From contig CACPID010000003.1 of NCBI GenBank assembly GCA_902633965.1, positions 37,321-101,320 of the forward strand: a stretch of DNA of 64,000 bases, in the 5' to 3' direction. This DNA comes from an uncultured Pelagibacteraceae bacterium. GTDB taxonomy: Bacteria; Pseudomonadota; Alphaproteobacteria; Pelagibacterales; Pelagibacteraceae. Below are positions 16,247 to 24,434 of the stretch, one piece after another. The notes below the pieces were generated by a model. It saw nothing but the letters and a program-made list of their open reading frames with translations. It had not been told where the DNA came from and did not search any database. How positions within the stretch are numbered: position 1 is the stretch's first letter; every line of letters begins with the position of its first letter. The position numbers and the translations under genes were made by a program.

Positions 16247-18343
16247 ATGGATATCAAAAAAGTTGTAGTAATAGGCTCTGGAACTATGGGGAGTGGTATA
16301 GCAGCTCATTTATGTAATGCAAATATACCAGTAACACTTCTAGATTTGACAACCGAGATAAGTGAAAAAGCAAGAGATAGAATTTTTAAATCAAGACCTC
16401 CTTTATTAATAGATAAAAAAAAAATTAACAATATTAATGTAGGCAATATCAATGATGATTTTGATACTGTGAAACAAGCTGATTGGATAGTAGAGGCTGT
16501 TGTTGAAAGAATTGATATCAAACATAATATTTATGAAAAAATTTTTAAAAATAGAAAATCAGGAGCGATAGTATCATCAAATACTTCCTCAATACCAATT
16601 AAAGTTTTGTCAGAAAAGCTTAACACTGAGGAAAAAAAAGATTTTTGTATCACACATTTTTTTAACCCTGTTAGATATATGGGATTACTTGAGATAGTTA
16701 AAAATGAAAATAACGATATTAACAAAATAAACTCACTAAAAGCATTTTGTGAAAAAGAGCTAGGTAAGGGAGCAATAGTTTGTAACGATACACCAGGCTT
16801 TCTTGGAAATAGAATTGGTGTTTATGCAATGCAGGTGGCAATGACTGAAGCGTTTAAAATGAAATTAACTATTGAAGAAGCCGATGCAGTATTTGGAAGA
16901 CCAATGGGTATACCAAAAACTGGTGTATTTGGTTTGTATGATTTAATCGGAATAGACTTAATGGCTGATGTATTAAAAAGTTTTGTTAAAGAATTATCAA
17001 AAAATGACGAATTTCAAATTGTAGCACAAGAGATCCCATTAATTACCAAACTTATAAAACAAGGTTATACAGGTAGAAAAGGAAAGGGTGGATTTTATAG
17101 AATTAATAAAGATAATAATCAAAAAATCTTAGAAGCTATTAATTTAGAAACAGAAAAATATTCTCCATCAAAAAAAATAGATCTAAGAATCGAAACTGTT
17201 AACTTAAATAGTTTAATAAATAGGGATGATAAATATGGTAAGTACGCATGGTCCGTAATTTCAAAAATAATTAAGTATGCATCCTCATTAGTTCCAGGAA
17301 TTACTGATAAGTTTAATGATATAGATGAAGCAATGCGTTTAGGTTTTAATTGGGCAATGGGACCTTTTGAAATGCTTAGATCTATTGGTGTGAAAAACTT
17401 TTTTGAGCGAATAGACGATTTTAAGGGTAATAAATTCCTTGAAAATTTAGCAAAAAATATGGACGAAAATTTTTATGGTCAAAGGCAAATTTATACTGAT
17501 ATACAAACCTTAGCAAAAGTACGTCCTACAGCACTCAAGCTTGATAAGAATAATTCTGCTGAGATACATAGATTTAAAGATTTCAACATTGTTGAATTTA
17601 CCACTAAAGCTTGTGCGTTAGATTACGATTCTATGGACGCACTAAAAAATGCAACAGATAAACCTTTGATAATCATAAATGAAAGTATGCAGTTTTCGGC
17701 TGGTGTAAACTTAAGCTATACTATGAATTTTGCTGAAAAAAACGATTATAAATCTATAGATAAATTCATTAAATATTTCCAAGAAACTTGTAAAACTTTA
17801 AAATATTCGAAGCACCCTGTCGTTTCAGCGCCGTCAGGATTAACTCTTGGTATTAAAGTATCTGGTATGGGTATCACTGCTGGTGCATACGCAAACGAGA
17901 GAACTAAAGACTCTTCAGACTCACAAACAGATGGTGATGCGATGAACGCAACATGGCATGTAAGTTACACAGCTGGCCCTGTATCATTCGGTTATCAAAC
18001 TGGTGCTGCAGAAAACGGTCTTGCTGGTGCTGCTAACGCTAATAACACTACTGCCAAGGTGTACACAACTGCAAATGGTATGTTTGAATATGACAAAATG
18101 TCAATCGCTGCAAACGTGAATGACAACTTCTCTATTTCATGGGGTGAGTTAAAAGAAACATACGATGAACAGGATGATGGTACAGTAGCTGATGTTGAAA
18201 TGAAGTCTACTTCAATTCAATTTGCATACTCAATGGGATCTATGTCAGTAAAAGGTTACATGACTGATACTGATAATCCAGGTTGGGATTCAAATGCACT
18301 ATCTGACGAAGTAACAGAATTAGCAGTAGGATTCTCATTCTAA
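16247..18343 (+). CDS. Chimeric ORF: 3-hydroxyacyl-CoA dehydrogenase (FadN-like) joined to porin C-terminus
   Basis: A 698-residue open frame made of two unrelated proteins. Residues 1 to about 535 are a FadN-type 3-hydroxyacyl-CoA dehydrogenase: NAD site VIGSGTMGSGIAA (8-20), THFFNPVRYMGLLE, the CNDTPGFLGNRIG junction and a second 3HCDH domain, followed by the start of a crotonase-like domain (HPVVSAPSGLTLG) that stops where the family continues GGG. From about residue 536 (base 17,850) the protein becomes an outer-membrane beta-barrel end: alternating strands, Asn/Asp/Gly-rich loops, and a C-terminal Phe (AVGFSF). Codon use changes at the same place. The first part would oxidise 3-hydroxyacyl-CoA; without its full crotonase half and joined to a porin tail the product is unlikely to work as written. 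A deletion fusion or an assembly join are both possible. Confidence 0.8.
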   Translation: MDIKKVVVIGSGTMGSGIAAHLCNANIPVTLLDLTTEISEKARDRIFKSRPPLLIDKKKINNINVGNINDDFDTVKQADWIVEAVVERIDIKHNIYEKIFKNRKSGAIVSSNTSSIPIKVLSEKLNTEEKKDFCITHFFNPVRYMGLLEIVKNENNDINKINSLKAFCEKELGKGAIVCNDTPGFLGNRIGVYAMQVAMTEAFKMKLTIEEADAVFGRPMGIPKTGVFGLYDLIGIDLMADVLKSFVKELSKNDEFQIVAQEIPLITKLIKQGYTGRKGKGGFYRINKDNNQKILEAINLETEKYSPSKKIDLRIETVNLNSLINRDDKYGKYAWSVISKIIKYASSLVPGITDKFNDIDEAMRLGFNWAMGPFEMLRSIGVKNFFERIDDFKGNKFLENLAKNMDENFYGQRQIYTDIQTLAKVRPTALKLDKNNSAEIHRFKDFNIVEFTTKACALDYDSMDALKNATDKPLIIINESMQFSAGVNLSYTMNFAEKNDYKSIDKFIKYFQETCKTLKYSKHPVVSAPSGLTLGIKVSGMGITAGAYANERTKDSSDSQTDGDAMNATWHVSYTAGPVSFGYQTGAAENGLAGAANANNTTAKVYTTANGMFEYDKMSIAANVNDNFSISWGELKETYDEQDDGTVADVEMKSTSIQFAYSMGSMSVKGYMTDTDNPGWDSNALSDEVTELAVGFSF

Positions 18344-18370
18344 TTGCGTCGAAAGACAATAATTCTTAAA

Positions 18371-18404
18371 AACGGCCTAAATTTTATTTAGGCCGTTTTT
18401 TTTT
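18371..18404 (+). terminator. Intrinsic terminator after the porin segment
   Basis: A perfect 12-base stem, AACGGCCTAAAT (18371-18382) with ATTTAGGCCGTT (18386-18397), a 3-base loop and an uninterrupted T-run reaching 18404. On the opposite strand the same bases encode the last residues and stop codon of the ThiE/TenI-like gene. Confidence 0.9.
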
Positions 18405-18928
18405 ATCCATGATATTGAGGCAACTCCACAAGATTTAGTTAAATTAATCTTCTTCAAATTTTTTGAATTAATACCTCCAAGACCAACTACTTGCTTTTTT
18501 GTTTTATTTGCAATCAAATTAAACTTAATTGTGTCTAGATATTTTTTACTTTTTTCCGTCTTAAATATGGGACTTATAAAGATTTTCTCACATTTTTGCT
18601 TTTCTTTAATTCGAACTTCTTTAAAATTATGAGCGGATCCAATAATTTTAAAATTTTTAGCACAGCTAATATTTTTAAAATTAAGGTTTTTATTAAAAGC
18701 AGGAAGATATACTCCATTTAAATTTAGTTTTATTGCTAGTTTTAGATTATTTGCTAAATATAAACCAAAACCCTTTTTCTTACATATTTGTTTTATTGTC
18801 AAAATTTCATTCTTATCTATCTGCCTATTATAATCCCTGAAAATGATATTAATTTTCTTATTAATTTCTGATAACTCTTTAAAATCTAACTTGTCTATGA
18901 AATAATAAATGTCTAAATATTTATGCAT
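18377..18928 (-). CDS. Thiamine-phosphate synthase / TenI family protein
   Basis: A 183-residue TIM-barrel protein of the ThiE/TenI family: GVYLPAF (the LGxHLP-like strand), IIGSAHNFKE (the GxSxH strand), FISPIFKTEKSK (the GPIFPTxSK strand) and VVGLGGINSKNL (the ALGGI phosphate-binding strand). ThiE joins the pyrimidine and thiazole phosphates of thiamine; TenI branches isomerise thiazole. It is shorter than typical ThiE (about 210 residues) and several ThiE pyrimidine-site residues are not obvious, so TenI-like is as likely. The start codon shares the palindrome ATGCAT with the divergent yggS start, and the last codons lie in the neighbouring terminator hairpin. Confidence 0.72.
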   Translation of the reverse strand: MHKYLDIYYFIDKLDFKELSEINKKINIIFRDYNRQIDKNEILTIKQICKKKGFGLYLANNLKLAIKLNLNGVYLPAFNKNLNFKNISCAKNFKIIGSAHNFKEVRIKEKQKCEKIFISPIFKTEKSKKYLDTIKFNLIANKTKKQVVGLGGINSKNLKKINLTKSCGVASISWIKKNGLNKI

Positions 18929-19567
18929 AATCCAACAGATAGTTTAATATCAATAAAAAAAGAAATTCAAGAAATCAATCCTAATAGTCAGCTTATAGTT
19001 GTCACAAAAACTTTTGGGATGAGCAAAATTGAACCATTAATAGAATTTGGGCACAGGCATTTTGGTGAAAATAAAGTACAAGAGGCACTTGAAAAATGGG
19101 AGCCAATCAAAGCAACGAGAAAAGATATAAGCCTTCATTTAATTGGCAAATTACAATCAAACAAAGTTAAATTTTGCTTACCGCTTTTTGATTATATTCA
19201 TGGGTTAGATAGTATTAAACTAGCAGAAAAAATAGCAAACGAGCAAGTCAAAAAAAATTTTAGACCAAAAGTTTTTATTCAAATAAACATTGGTGATGAG
19301 GAACAAAAAAACGGTGTTAATCAAAATGAGGTTTTAGAATTTTATTCAAATATTAAAAAAAACTTTGATTTAGATGTAATTGGACTGATGTGCATACCAC
19401 CATTTATTAAGGACACAACGCCATTCTTTATTAAAATGAAATCTTTTGCCAAATTATTGAATGTTAAACATTTGAGCATGGGTATGTCTGGCGACTATAT
19501 AGAGGCATTAAAAAACTCTGCCACATTCATTAGGGTTGGATCAAAAATCATGGGAAATAGAAATTAG
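18923..19567 (+). CDS. YggS family pyridoxal phosphate homeostasis protein
   Basis: A 214-residue single-domain PLP-binding barrel. LIVVTKTF carries the PLP-lysine, followed by HFGENKVQEALEKW, HLIGKLQSNK, IGLMCIPP and LSMGMSGDYIEAL, all conserved in the YggS/PROSC family. These proteins buffer free pyridoxal phosphate and have no known catalysis. It is divergent from the ThiE/TenI-like gene with start codons overlapping by six bases, leaving no room for a conventional leader on either side. Its end overlaps the YkuD gene by 4 bases. Confidence 0.92.
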   Translation: MHNPTDSLISIKKEIQEINPNSQLIVVTKTFGMSKIEPLIEFGHRHFGENKVQEALEKWEPIKATRKDISLHLIGKLQSNKVKFCLPLFDYIHGLDSIKLAEKIANEQVKKNFRPKVFIQINIGDEEQKNGVNQNEVLEFYSNIKKNFDLDVIGLMCIPPFIKDTTPFFIKMKSFAKLLNVKHLSMGMSGDYIEALKNSATFIRVGSKIMGNRN

Positions 19568-20055
19568 TAAATACTTATTTTTGTTTTTTTTTTTATTATT
19601 TTAAGAAGAACTAACATATCATTTTTACTTAATGCAATACATCCTGCTGTAGATTTATAGTTTTTTGTTAAGTGGATGAATATTGCACTACCCTTGAACG
19701 GAACAGGTTTATTTAAATTATAATCAAGAACAATTATTAAATCATACTTTCTATCCCTCCTAAACATTTTTTCATGCTTAATTTTCTTATTTATTTTTAC
19801 AAGTGAATTATATTGCTTGTGTTTTGGGTCATTGCACCAGCCCATATTTTTTTTTATTTTTATCTTTGGGAGTACAGTATTAATTTTTCTAAATTTATCT
19901 GATCTATAATAAAGTTTTTTTAACAAAAAGGATCCTTTTGGCGTACTTAAATCTCCCTCAACTTTTTTTGATTTTAAGCCATTTTTACCAATAGAACACT
20001 TAAAAGAAAATTCATCAATGTTTAATGTATCTTTATTTTTTAAACGTATTAGCAT
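19564..20055 (-). CDS. YkuD-type L,D-transpeptidase domain protein
   Basis: A 163-residue protein with the L,D-transpeptidase motif HLTKNYKSTAGCIALS near residues 125-140 (family form HxxxxxxxSxGCIR/A), where the Cys is the acyl-enzyme nucleophile. TPKGSFLLKKLYYR near residue 40 is the usual first conserved block. The domain fills the protein; no clear signal peptide is seen, as in the short proteobacterial YkuD-like group, so secretion is uncertain. Known members cross-link peptidoglycan or attach proteins to it. It converges on yggS with a 4-base overlap. Confidence 0.82.
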   Translation of the reverse strand: MLIRLKNKDTLNIDEFSFKCSIGKNGLKSKKVEGDLSTPKGSFLLKKLYYRSDKFRKINTVLPKIKIKKNMGWCNDPKHKQYNSLVKINKKIKHEKMFRRDRKYDLIIVLDYNLNKPVPFKGSAIFIHLTKNYKSTAGCIALSKNDMLVLLKIIKKKTKISIY

Positions 20056-20066
20056 AAATTATTTGA

Positions 20067-20633
20067 ATGTCTCAGCCTAAAGTTATTATATTAAATTTAA
20101 AAGGTTTGTATAATATTCTTTTAGAGTTAAGAGAATTTTTAAAATTTGAATTGCAATATCAAGAAAGAGAAAAGGATTTAGCTAAAGAAAATAAGGGAAA
20201 TATATATTTAGTCATCTCAAAAAATAAATTATCAAACAATATTGATAACAAAAATTTAATTATTTTAACTGAGCTACCTATAAAAATTTTAGGTTTAATT
20301 GAAAAAATAAATATAAATTTTTTAAAACAAAAATATAGTTCTCAATCTAACTTTGCAATTAAACAATATAAATTGGATTTAAACTCAAGAATTATGTCTT
20401 ATCAAAAAAAAGATTTAAAATTAACAGAAAGAGAAATTGAAATTATTTTATTTTTAAATAAAAATAAAACTCCCCAAAGTATTGATATTTTGCAAAAAGA
20501 AGTTTGGGGGTATTCAGAAAATTTAGAAACTCACACAGTAGAAACTCATGTTTATAGATTAAGAAAAAAAATTAAAGATACATTTAAAGATGATAATTTT
20601 TTAGTCAGCTTAAAAGATGGTTACAAAATTTAA
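20067..20633 (+). CDS. Winged-helix regulator with degenerate receiver-like N-terminus
   Basis: A 188-residue protein. Residues about 115-188 form an OmpR/PhoB-type winged helix (LTEREIEIILFLNKNK, VWGYSENLETHTVETHVYRLRKKI, and a terminal wing LVSLKDGYKI). The first 100 residues have the size and strand pattern of a receiver but I cannot find the acidic pocket or a clear phosphorylatable Asp. It is therefore probably an orphan or pseudo-receiver regulator that does not depend on a histidine kinase; none is in the window. The stop codon is directly followed by the ATG of a 35-residue ORF. Confidence 0.75.
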   Translation: MSQPKVIILNLKGLYNILLELREFLKFELQYQEREKDLAKENKGNIYLVISKNKLSNNIDNKNLIILTELPIKILGLIEKININFLKQKYSSQSNFAIKQYKLDLNSRIMSYQKKDLKLTEREIEIILFLNKNKTPQSIDILQKEVWGYSENLETHTVETHVYRLRKKIKDTFKDDNFLVSLKDGYKI

Positions 20634-20741
20634 ATGAAAAAAAAGAATTTAGTAGCTAAAAATTTAATGTCAAAGCGTTATAAGCCTAGGGTGGTAAAAC
20701 CTAAAAAAGGCAAAGGTAGTTTTAAAAGACAAAAAAAATAA
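20634..20741 (+). CDS. Small basic protein with ArfA-like KKGKGSF motif (35 aa)
   Basis: A 35-residue, very basic ORF starting directly after the regulator stop (TAAATG). It ends KPKKGKGSFKRQKK. The KKGKGS(Y/F)xR word is the hallmark of ArfA, the alternative ribosome-rescue factor, whose basic tail enters the empty mRNA channel of stalled ribosomes and recruits RF2. A second ATG at 20667 would give a 24-residue form beginning MSKRYKPRVV. The ORF is shorter than active E. coli ArfA (about 55 residues), so the RF2-contacting part may be absent or different. The function is a hypothesis; the motif and the coupling are seen directly. Confidence 0.55.
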   Translation: MKKKNLVAKNLMSKRYKPRVVKPKKGKGSFKRQKK

Positions 20742-20744
20742 TTT

Positions 20745-21674
20745 TTAAAGTCGAGCTCCAATTTGTTGAATAACTTTAGAGGACATTTCAGTACCTTTGT
20801 TAAGGCTGTCCTTTAGAGACATTTTATTCACGTATCCATGCAAAAAGCCTGCTGCGAAAAGATCTCCCGCACCTGTCAAATCAACAATTTTGAGACCTTG
20901 CTTAATTCCACATTCAACAACTTCATTACCATTAATTGCAACCGCACCCTTTTCGCCTCTAGTTAATACAATTATTTTACCAAGGGATTTTGAAAAACTT
21001 ATTACCTCATCAAAAGATTTTGCATCTATTAATGACATAATTTCTTGTTCATTAGCGAATGTTATATCTAATTTGTTTTTAACTAATTCTAAAAAATGAG
21101 GTTTGTGTCGATCAACACAAAACTGATCTGATAACGACATTGCCACTTTGTTTGCACTAAGAATTGCTTTTTCAAAAGCTTTTTTTGGTTCCCCTTCATC
21201 CCAAAGGTATCCCTCTAAAAGAATTATTTCACTTTGTTTAATTGCATCTGAATTAACATCGTTTTCATTTATTCTACCCGCAGTTCCTAAAAAAGTGCAC
21301 ATTGTTCTTTCAGAGTCTGGGGTTACTAAAATTAAGCAAGTTCCAGTGGGCAAATCCTCTTTTTTCTTTGAGTAAAAATATTTAACATTCTCTTGCTTTA
21401 AACCATCTTCATATTTACTTCCAAGTTCATCGTCATTAACTTTACCTATAAATCCAACCTCATTTCCAAGTTGTGATAACCCAACAATAGAATTTGCAAC
21501 TGAGCCACCTGAAACTGTTTTTTCTATTTTAAGATTTGAGAGCAATTTTTTGAATTCACCTTCATCAAATATTAGTTTCATAGTACTTTTTGTTAATTTA
21601 TTCTTAGTTATAAAGTCATCTTCAACTTTACAAATTACATCTACTATTGCGTTCCCTATACCTAAAATTTTCAT
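20745..21674 (-). CDS. PfkB family carbohydrate/nucleoside kinase (adenosine kinase-like)
   Basis: A 309-residue ribokinase-fold kinase. The N-terminal MKILGIGNAIVDV, the GGSVANS substrate loop, and the C-terminal signature DLTGAGDLFAAGFLHG with catalytic Asp are all present. The style (GNAIVDV, TGTCLILVTPDSERTM, DQFCVDRHK) resembles the adenosine kinase-like group common in alphaproteobacteria. ATG 21674 is chosen; a longer frame from 21782 would run into nth and adds 36 residues with no family match. It starts one base after the nth stop and is last in the minus-strand group from grpE. Confidence 0.87.
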   Translation of the reverse strand: MKILGIGNAIVDVICKVEDDFITKNKLTKSTMKLIFDEGEFKKLLSNLKIEKTVSGGSVANSIVGLSQLGNEVGFIGKVNDDELGSKYEDGLKQENVKYFYSKKKEDLPTGTCLILVTPDSERTMCTFLGTAGRINENDVNSDAIKQSEIILLEGYLWDEGEPKKAFEKAILSANKVAMSLSDQFCVDRHKPHFLELVKNKLDITFANEQEIMSLIDAKSFDEVISFSKSLGKIIVLTRGEKGAVAINGNEVVECGIKQGLKIVDLTGAGDLFAAGFLHGYVNKMSLKDSLNKGTEMSSKVIQQIGARL

Positions 21675-21675
21675 A

Positions 21676-22329
21676 TCAAGCTTTCTTAGTTTTGATTGGC
21701 TTTTTTCTATTAGGATAACAACTAGTACAAATTTTACAAGTGATTCCGTAGCATTCCCTAGCTTTGCAATACTCTCTTCCATAGAAAATTATTTGAAGAT
21801 GTAATTTATTCCAATATTTCATTGGAAATACTCTTTTAAGATCTTTTTCAGTTTGAATAACATTTTTACCATTAGTAAGTCCCCATCTTTGTGCTAGTCG
21901 ATGAATATGAGTATCAACAGGAAAAGCTGGGTGACCAAAACCTTGTGCCATCACAACGCTAGCAGTTTTGTGCCCAACACCTGGTAGTTCCTCCAATTCC
22001 TCAAAAGTTTTAGGTACTTTGCCTTTATACTTTTCAACTAAGGTTTTTGAGAGATTATATATACTCTTCGCTTTAATTCTAAATATTCCTATACTTCTGA
22101 TTAATCTTTCAATTTTTTTTCTCCCCAATTTTACAAAATGTTCAGGTTTATTATATTTTGGATAAATACTTTTAGTTACATTATTAACATTTACATCAGT
22201 ACATTGAGCTGAGAGTAAAACCGATACCAACAGAGTAAAATTATTTCTATGTTTTAGAGGTACGGGTGTTTTTGGATAAATCTTATTTAATGTTTTAAGT
22301 ATTATTTTAACTTTACTTGCTTCATTCAT
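21676..22329 (-). CDS. nth: Endonuclease III (DNA glycosylase/AP lyase)
   Basis: A 217-residue HhH-GPD glycosylase. The helix-hairpin-helix LEELPGVGHKTASVVM contains the catalytic Lys, VDTHIHRLAQRWGL contains the catalytic Asp, and the C-terminal CKARECYGITCKICTSC gives the four Cys of the iron-sulfur cluster. It removes oxidised pyrimidines and nicks the strand in base-excision repair. Length is normal (E. coli 211). It starts 3 bases after dapB. Confidence 0.95.
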   Translation of the reverse strand: MNEASKVKIILKTLNKIYPKTPVPLKHRNNFTLLVSVLLSAQCTDVNVNNVTKSIYPKYNKPEHFVKLGRKKIERLIRSIGIFRIKAKSIYNLSKTLVEKYKGKVPKTFEELEELPGVGHKTASVVMAQGFGHPAFPVDTHIHRLAQRWGLTNGKNVIQTEKDLKRVFPMKYWNKLHLQIIFYGREYCKARECYGITCKICTSCYPNRKKPIKTKKA

Positions 22330-22332
22330 TAA

Positions 22333-23109
22333 CTATTTAAAATTTAAAACATCTCTCATTGAATAAAGACCCGGTTTTTTATTTATAAGCCATTTCGCAG
22401 CAGTTAACGCTCCCTCAGAGTATAAAGCTCTGTCAAATGCTTCATGATTTAGAGTTATTATTTCTTTTCCACTTGAAAATTTTACCTCATGTTCACCTAC
22501 AACTTCGCCTCTTCTAAGTGAATTAAAATTGATTTTTTTAGAGTAAGGAAAAGTTTTTTTGTTAAAATATTTCTTACCCATCAGTTTATATAAATTTTTC
22601 CCTTTTCCATCAGCAATACCTTTGCCAAGCATTAAAGCTGTTCCAGACGGATGGTCTTTTTTATGTTTATGATGGACTTCAAAAACTTTACTAAGAAAGT
22701 TGTTTCCCAGTGATTTTGATGTAATTTCAGTTAAATACATTAAAAGGTTTATACCTAAACTCATGTTACCAGCCTTTAAAATTGGTATTTTTTTTGAGTA
22801 TTTTTTAATCAATTCCTCCTCTTTTTTACTAAATCCAGTAGTCCCTATTACTACTCTCTTATTAAGCTTTTGGGCTATTTTAAGAACTTCAAAAGTGCAA
22901 TTCGGAATTGTGAAATCAATTATTAAACTTACGTTTTTAAATGAATCTAAATTATTCAAGCTTGGTTTAATGCCTGAAATTTTTTTTTTTATTAATTGGT
23001 TTTCAGTAAGAGTGACTAGCTTAAATGTTTTATCTGATTTAGCAGATTTAATGAGCTGCTGACCCATTCTACCTAAACAACCTGTTATAGCTAAATTAAT
23101 CTTTTTCAT
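22333..23109 (-). CDS. dapB: 4-hydroxy-tetrahydrodipicolinate reductase
   Basis: A 258-residue DapB: nucleotide site AITGCLGRMGQQLI, GTTGFSKKEEE, and the substrate motif EVHHKHKKDHPSGTA. It reduces the lysine/diaminopimelate intermediate with NAD(P)H. ATG 23109 is chosen because the dinucleotide fold starts right after it; a longer frame from 23160 adds 17 residues that are the out-of-frame end of the upstream small ORF. The start is an ATGA overlap with that small ORF. Confidence 0.94.
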   Translation of the reverse strand: MKKINLAITGCLGRMGQQLIKSAKSDKTFKLVTLTENQLIKKKISGIKPSLNNLDSFKNVSLIIDFTIPNCTFEVLKIAQKLNKRVVIGTTGFSKKEEELIKKYSKKIPILKAGNMSLGINLLMYLTEITSKSLGNNFLSKVFEVHHKHKKDHPSGTALMLGKGIADGKGKNLYKLMGKKYFNKKTFPYSKKINFNSLRRGEVVGEHEVKFSSGKEIITLNHEAFDRALYSEGALTAAKWLINKKPGLYSMRDVLNFK

Positions 23110-23276
23110 TTGAAGATAAGATACGAAAGTATCACAACTGATAATACAATTATAGTCCAAATACTTAAGTTTTTAAAAAATAATTTTTTTTTTGAATTTG
23201 AGCTAATGAAGCCTGGTAGAACTAGGAATAAAACTGCAATTAAAGCTATTGCTGGAACTATTTCTTCTAAACCCAT
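23106..23276 (-). CDS. Small two-helix membrane protein (56 aa) between dnaJ and dapB
   Basis: I do not recognise this ORF. It encodes 56 residues with two hydrophobic segments (IVPAIALIAVLFLVLPGFI, about 6-24, and WTIIVLSVVILSYLIF, about 40-55) joined by a basic loop SSNSKKKLFFKN. Its ATG lies 3 bases after the dnaJ stop and its TGA overlaps the dapB ATG (ATGA), so it fills the gap exactly and should be translated as part of the dnaJ-dapB transcript. A helical hairpin with a positively charged turn is predicted. Confidence 0.65.
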   Translation of the reverse strand: MGLEEIVPAIALIAVLFLVLPGFISSNSKKKLFFKNLSIWTIIVLSVVILSYLIFK

Positions 23277-23279
23277 AAT

Positions 23280-24404
23280 TTAATTTTTCCAAAAACTTTT
23301 AGCTTTTTGAAAGAATTTTTTAATACTTGGGTTTGATTTTTCATTTTCAATTTCTCTAAATTTTTCAAGTAGCTCTTTCTGTTCTCTGTTTAAAGATATT
23401 GGCACTTCTGTATTAACTTGGATATAAAGATCTCCATTTCCACTTCCTCTCATATAAGGCATACCTTTGCCCTTTAATCTAAACTGCTTACCACTTTGTG
23501 TCCCTGCTGGTATTTTGATTTTTGCTTTACCGCCATCTATTGTAGGAATTTCTATTGAGGTACCTAGAGCAGCATCCGCAATGGATATTGGGCACTCAAA
23601 AAATAAATTTTCATCTGATCTTTTGAATAAATCGTGAGAGTAAACATTTATAAACAGATACAAATCTCCACTACCAGCTCCCTTAGTTCCAGCTTCTCCT
23701 TTTCCTGAAAGTCTTATTCTCGTTCCATCATCAACTCCTTTAGGAATTGTAACTGATAATCTTTTAGAAGCTTGTCTTTTACCTTGTCCACTACACTCTG
23801 AACACGGATTTGTTATTTGTTCACCAGAACCTGAGCATTGAGGACATGTTTGCTGGACAGTAAAAAATCCCTGACTTGACCTCACTTGACCATGACCTCC
23901 ACACATTGAACATGAGCTTGCATTTGTTCCAGGCTTAGATCCTGATCCCTTACAAGTATTACATTTTTCAGATGTTGAAAATTTTATATCCTGTTTTTTA
24001 CCAGAATATGCTTCTTCCAAAGTTATAGATAAATCATACCTAAGATCTGAGCCTCTATTGTTTGATCTTCTAGATCTTCTACCGCCACCGAAACCTTCTC
24101 CAAAAAAGTCCTCAAAAATATCTGAGAAGCTACCAGAGAAATCAAAATTTCCAAATCCTCCTCTGCCTCCACCACCATTTTCAAACGCTGCGTGACCAAA
24201 ATTATCATAATTTTGCTTTCTCTCAGCATTTGATAAAACATGATAAGCCTCCGATGCTTCTTTAAATTTCTCCTCAGAAGCTTTATCACCTTTATTTTTA
24301 TCAGGATGGTATTTAACAGCTAGTTTTCGATAAGCTGACTTAATTTGGTCTGCTGATGCACTTTTATTGATGCCTAAGACTTCGTAGTAATCTCTTTTTG
24401 CCAT
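23280..24404 (-). CDS. dnaJ: Chaperone DnaJ
   Basis: A 374-residue type I Hsp40: J-domain with the HPD motif (KYHPDKNKG, about 30-38), a Gly/Phe-rich linker (about 75-110), four CxxCxGxG zinc repeats (CNTCKGSG, CSMCGGHG, CPQCSGSG, CSECSGQG, about 145-210) and C-terminal substrate-binding domains. It stimulates DnaK ATPase and delivers unfolded clients. It follows dnaK by 30 bases. Confidence 0.97.
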   Translation of the reverse strand: MAKRDYYEVLGINKSASADQIKSAYRKLAVKYHPDKNKGDKASEEKFKEASEAYHVLSNAERKQNYDNFGHAAFENGGGGRGGFGNFDFSGSFSDIFEDFFGEGFGGGRRSRRSNNRGSDLRYDLSITLEEAYSGKKQDIKFSTSEKCNTCKGSGSKPGTNASSCSMCGGHGQVRSSQGFFTVQQTCPQCSGSGEQITNPCSECSGQGKRQASKRLSVTIPKGVDDGTRIRLSGKGEAGTKGAGSGDLYLFINVYSHDLFKRSDENLFFECPISIADAALGTSIEIPTIDGGKAKIKIPAGTQSGKQFRLKGKGMPYMRGSGNGDLYIQVNTEVPISLNREQKELLEKFREIENEKSNPSIKKFFQKAKSFWKN

Positions 24405-24434
24405 AAATAATTATAGACAAATAGTTGTGAAAAC

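Noticed and set aside
21675..21782. 36-residue N-terminal extension of the PfkB kinase
   Set aside because: It is the nth 3' end read in another frame, and the kinase fold starts at ATG 21674.
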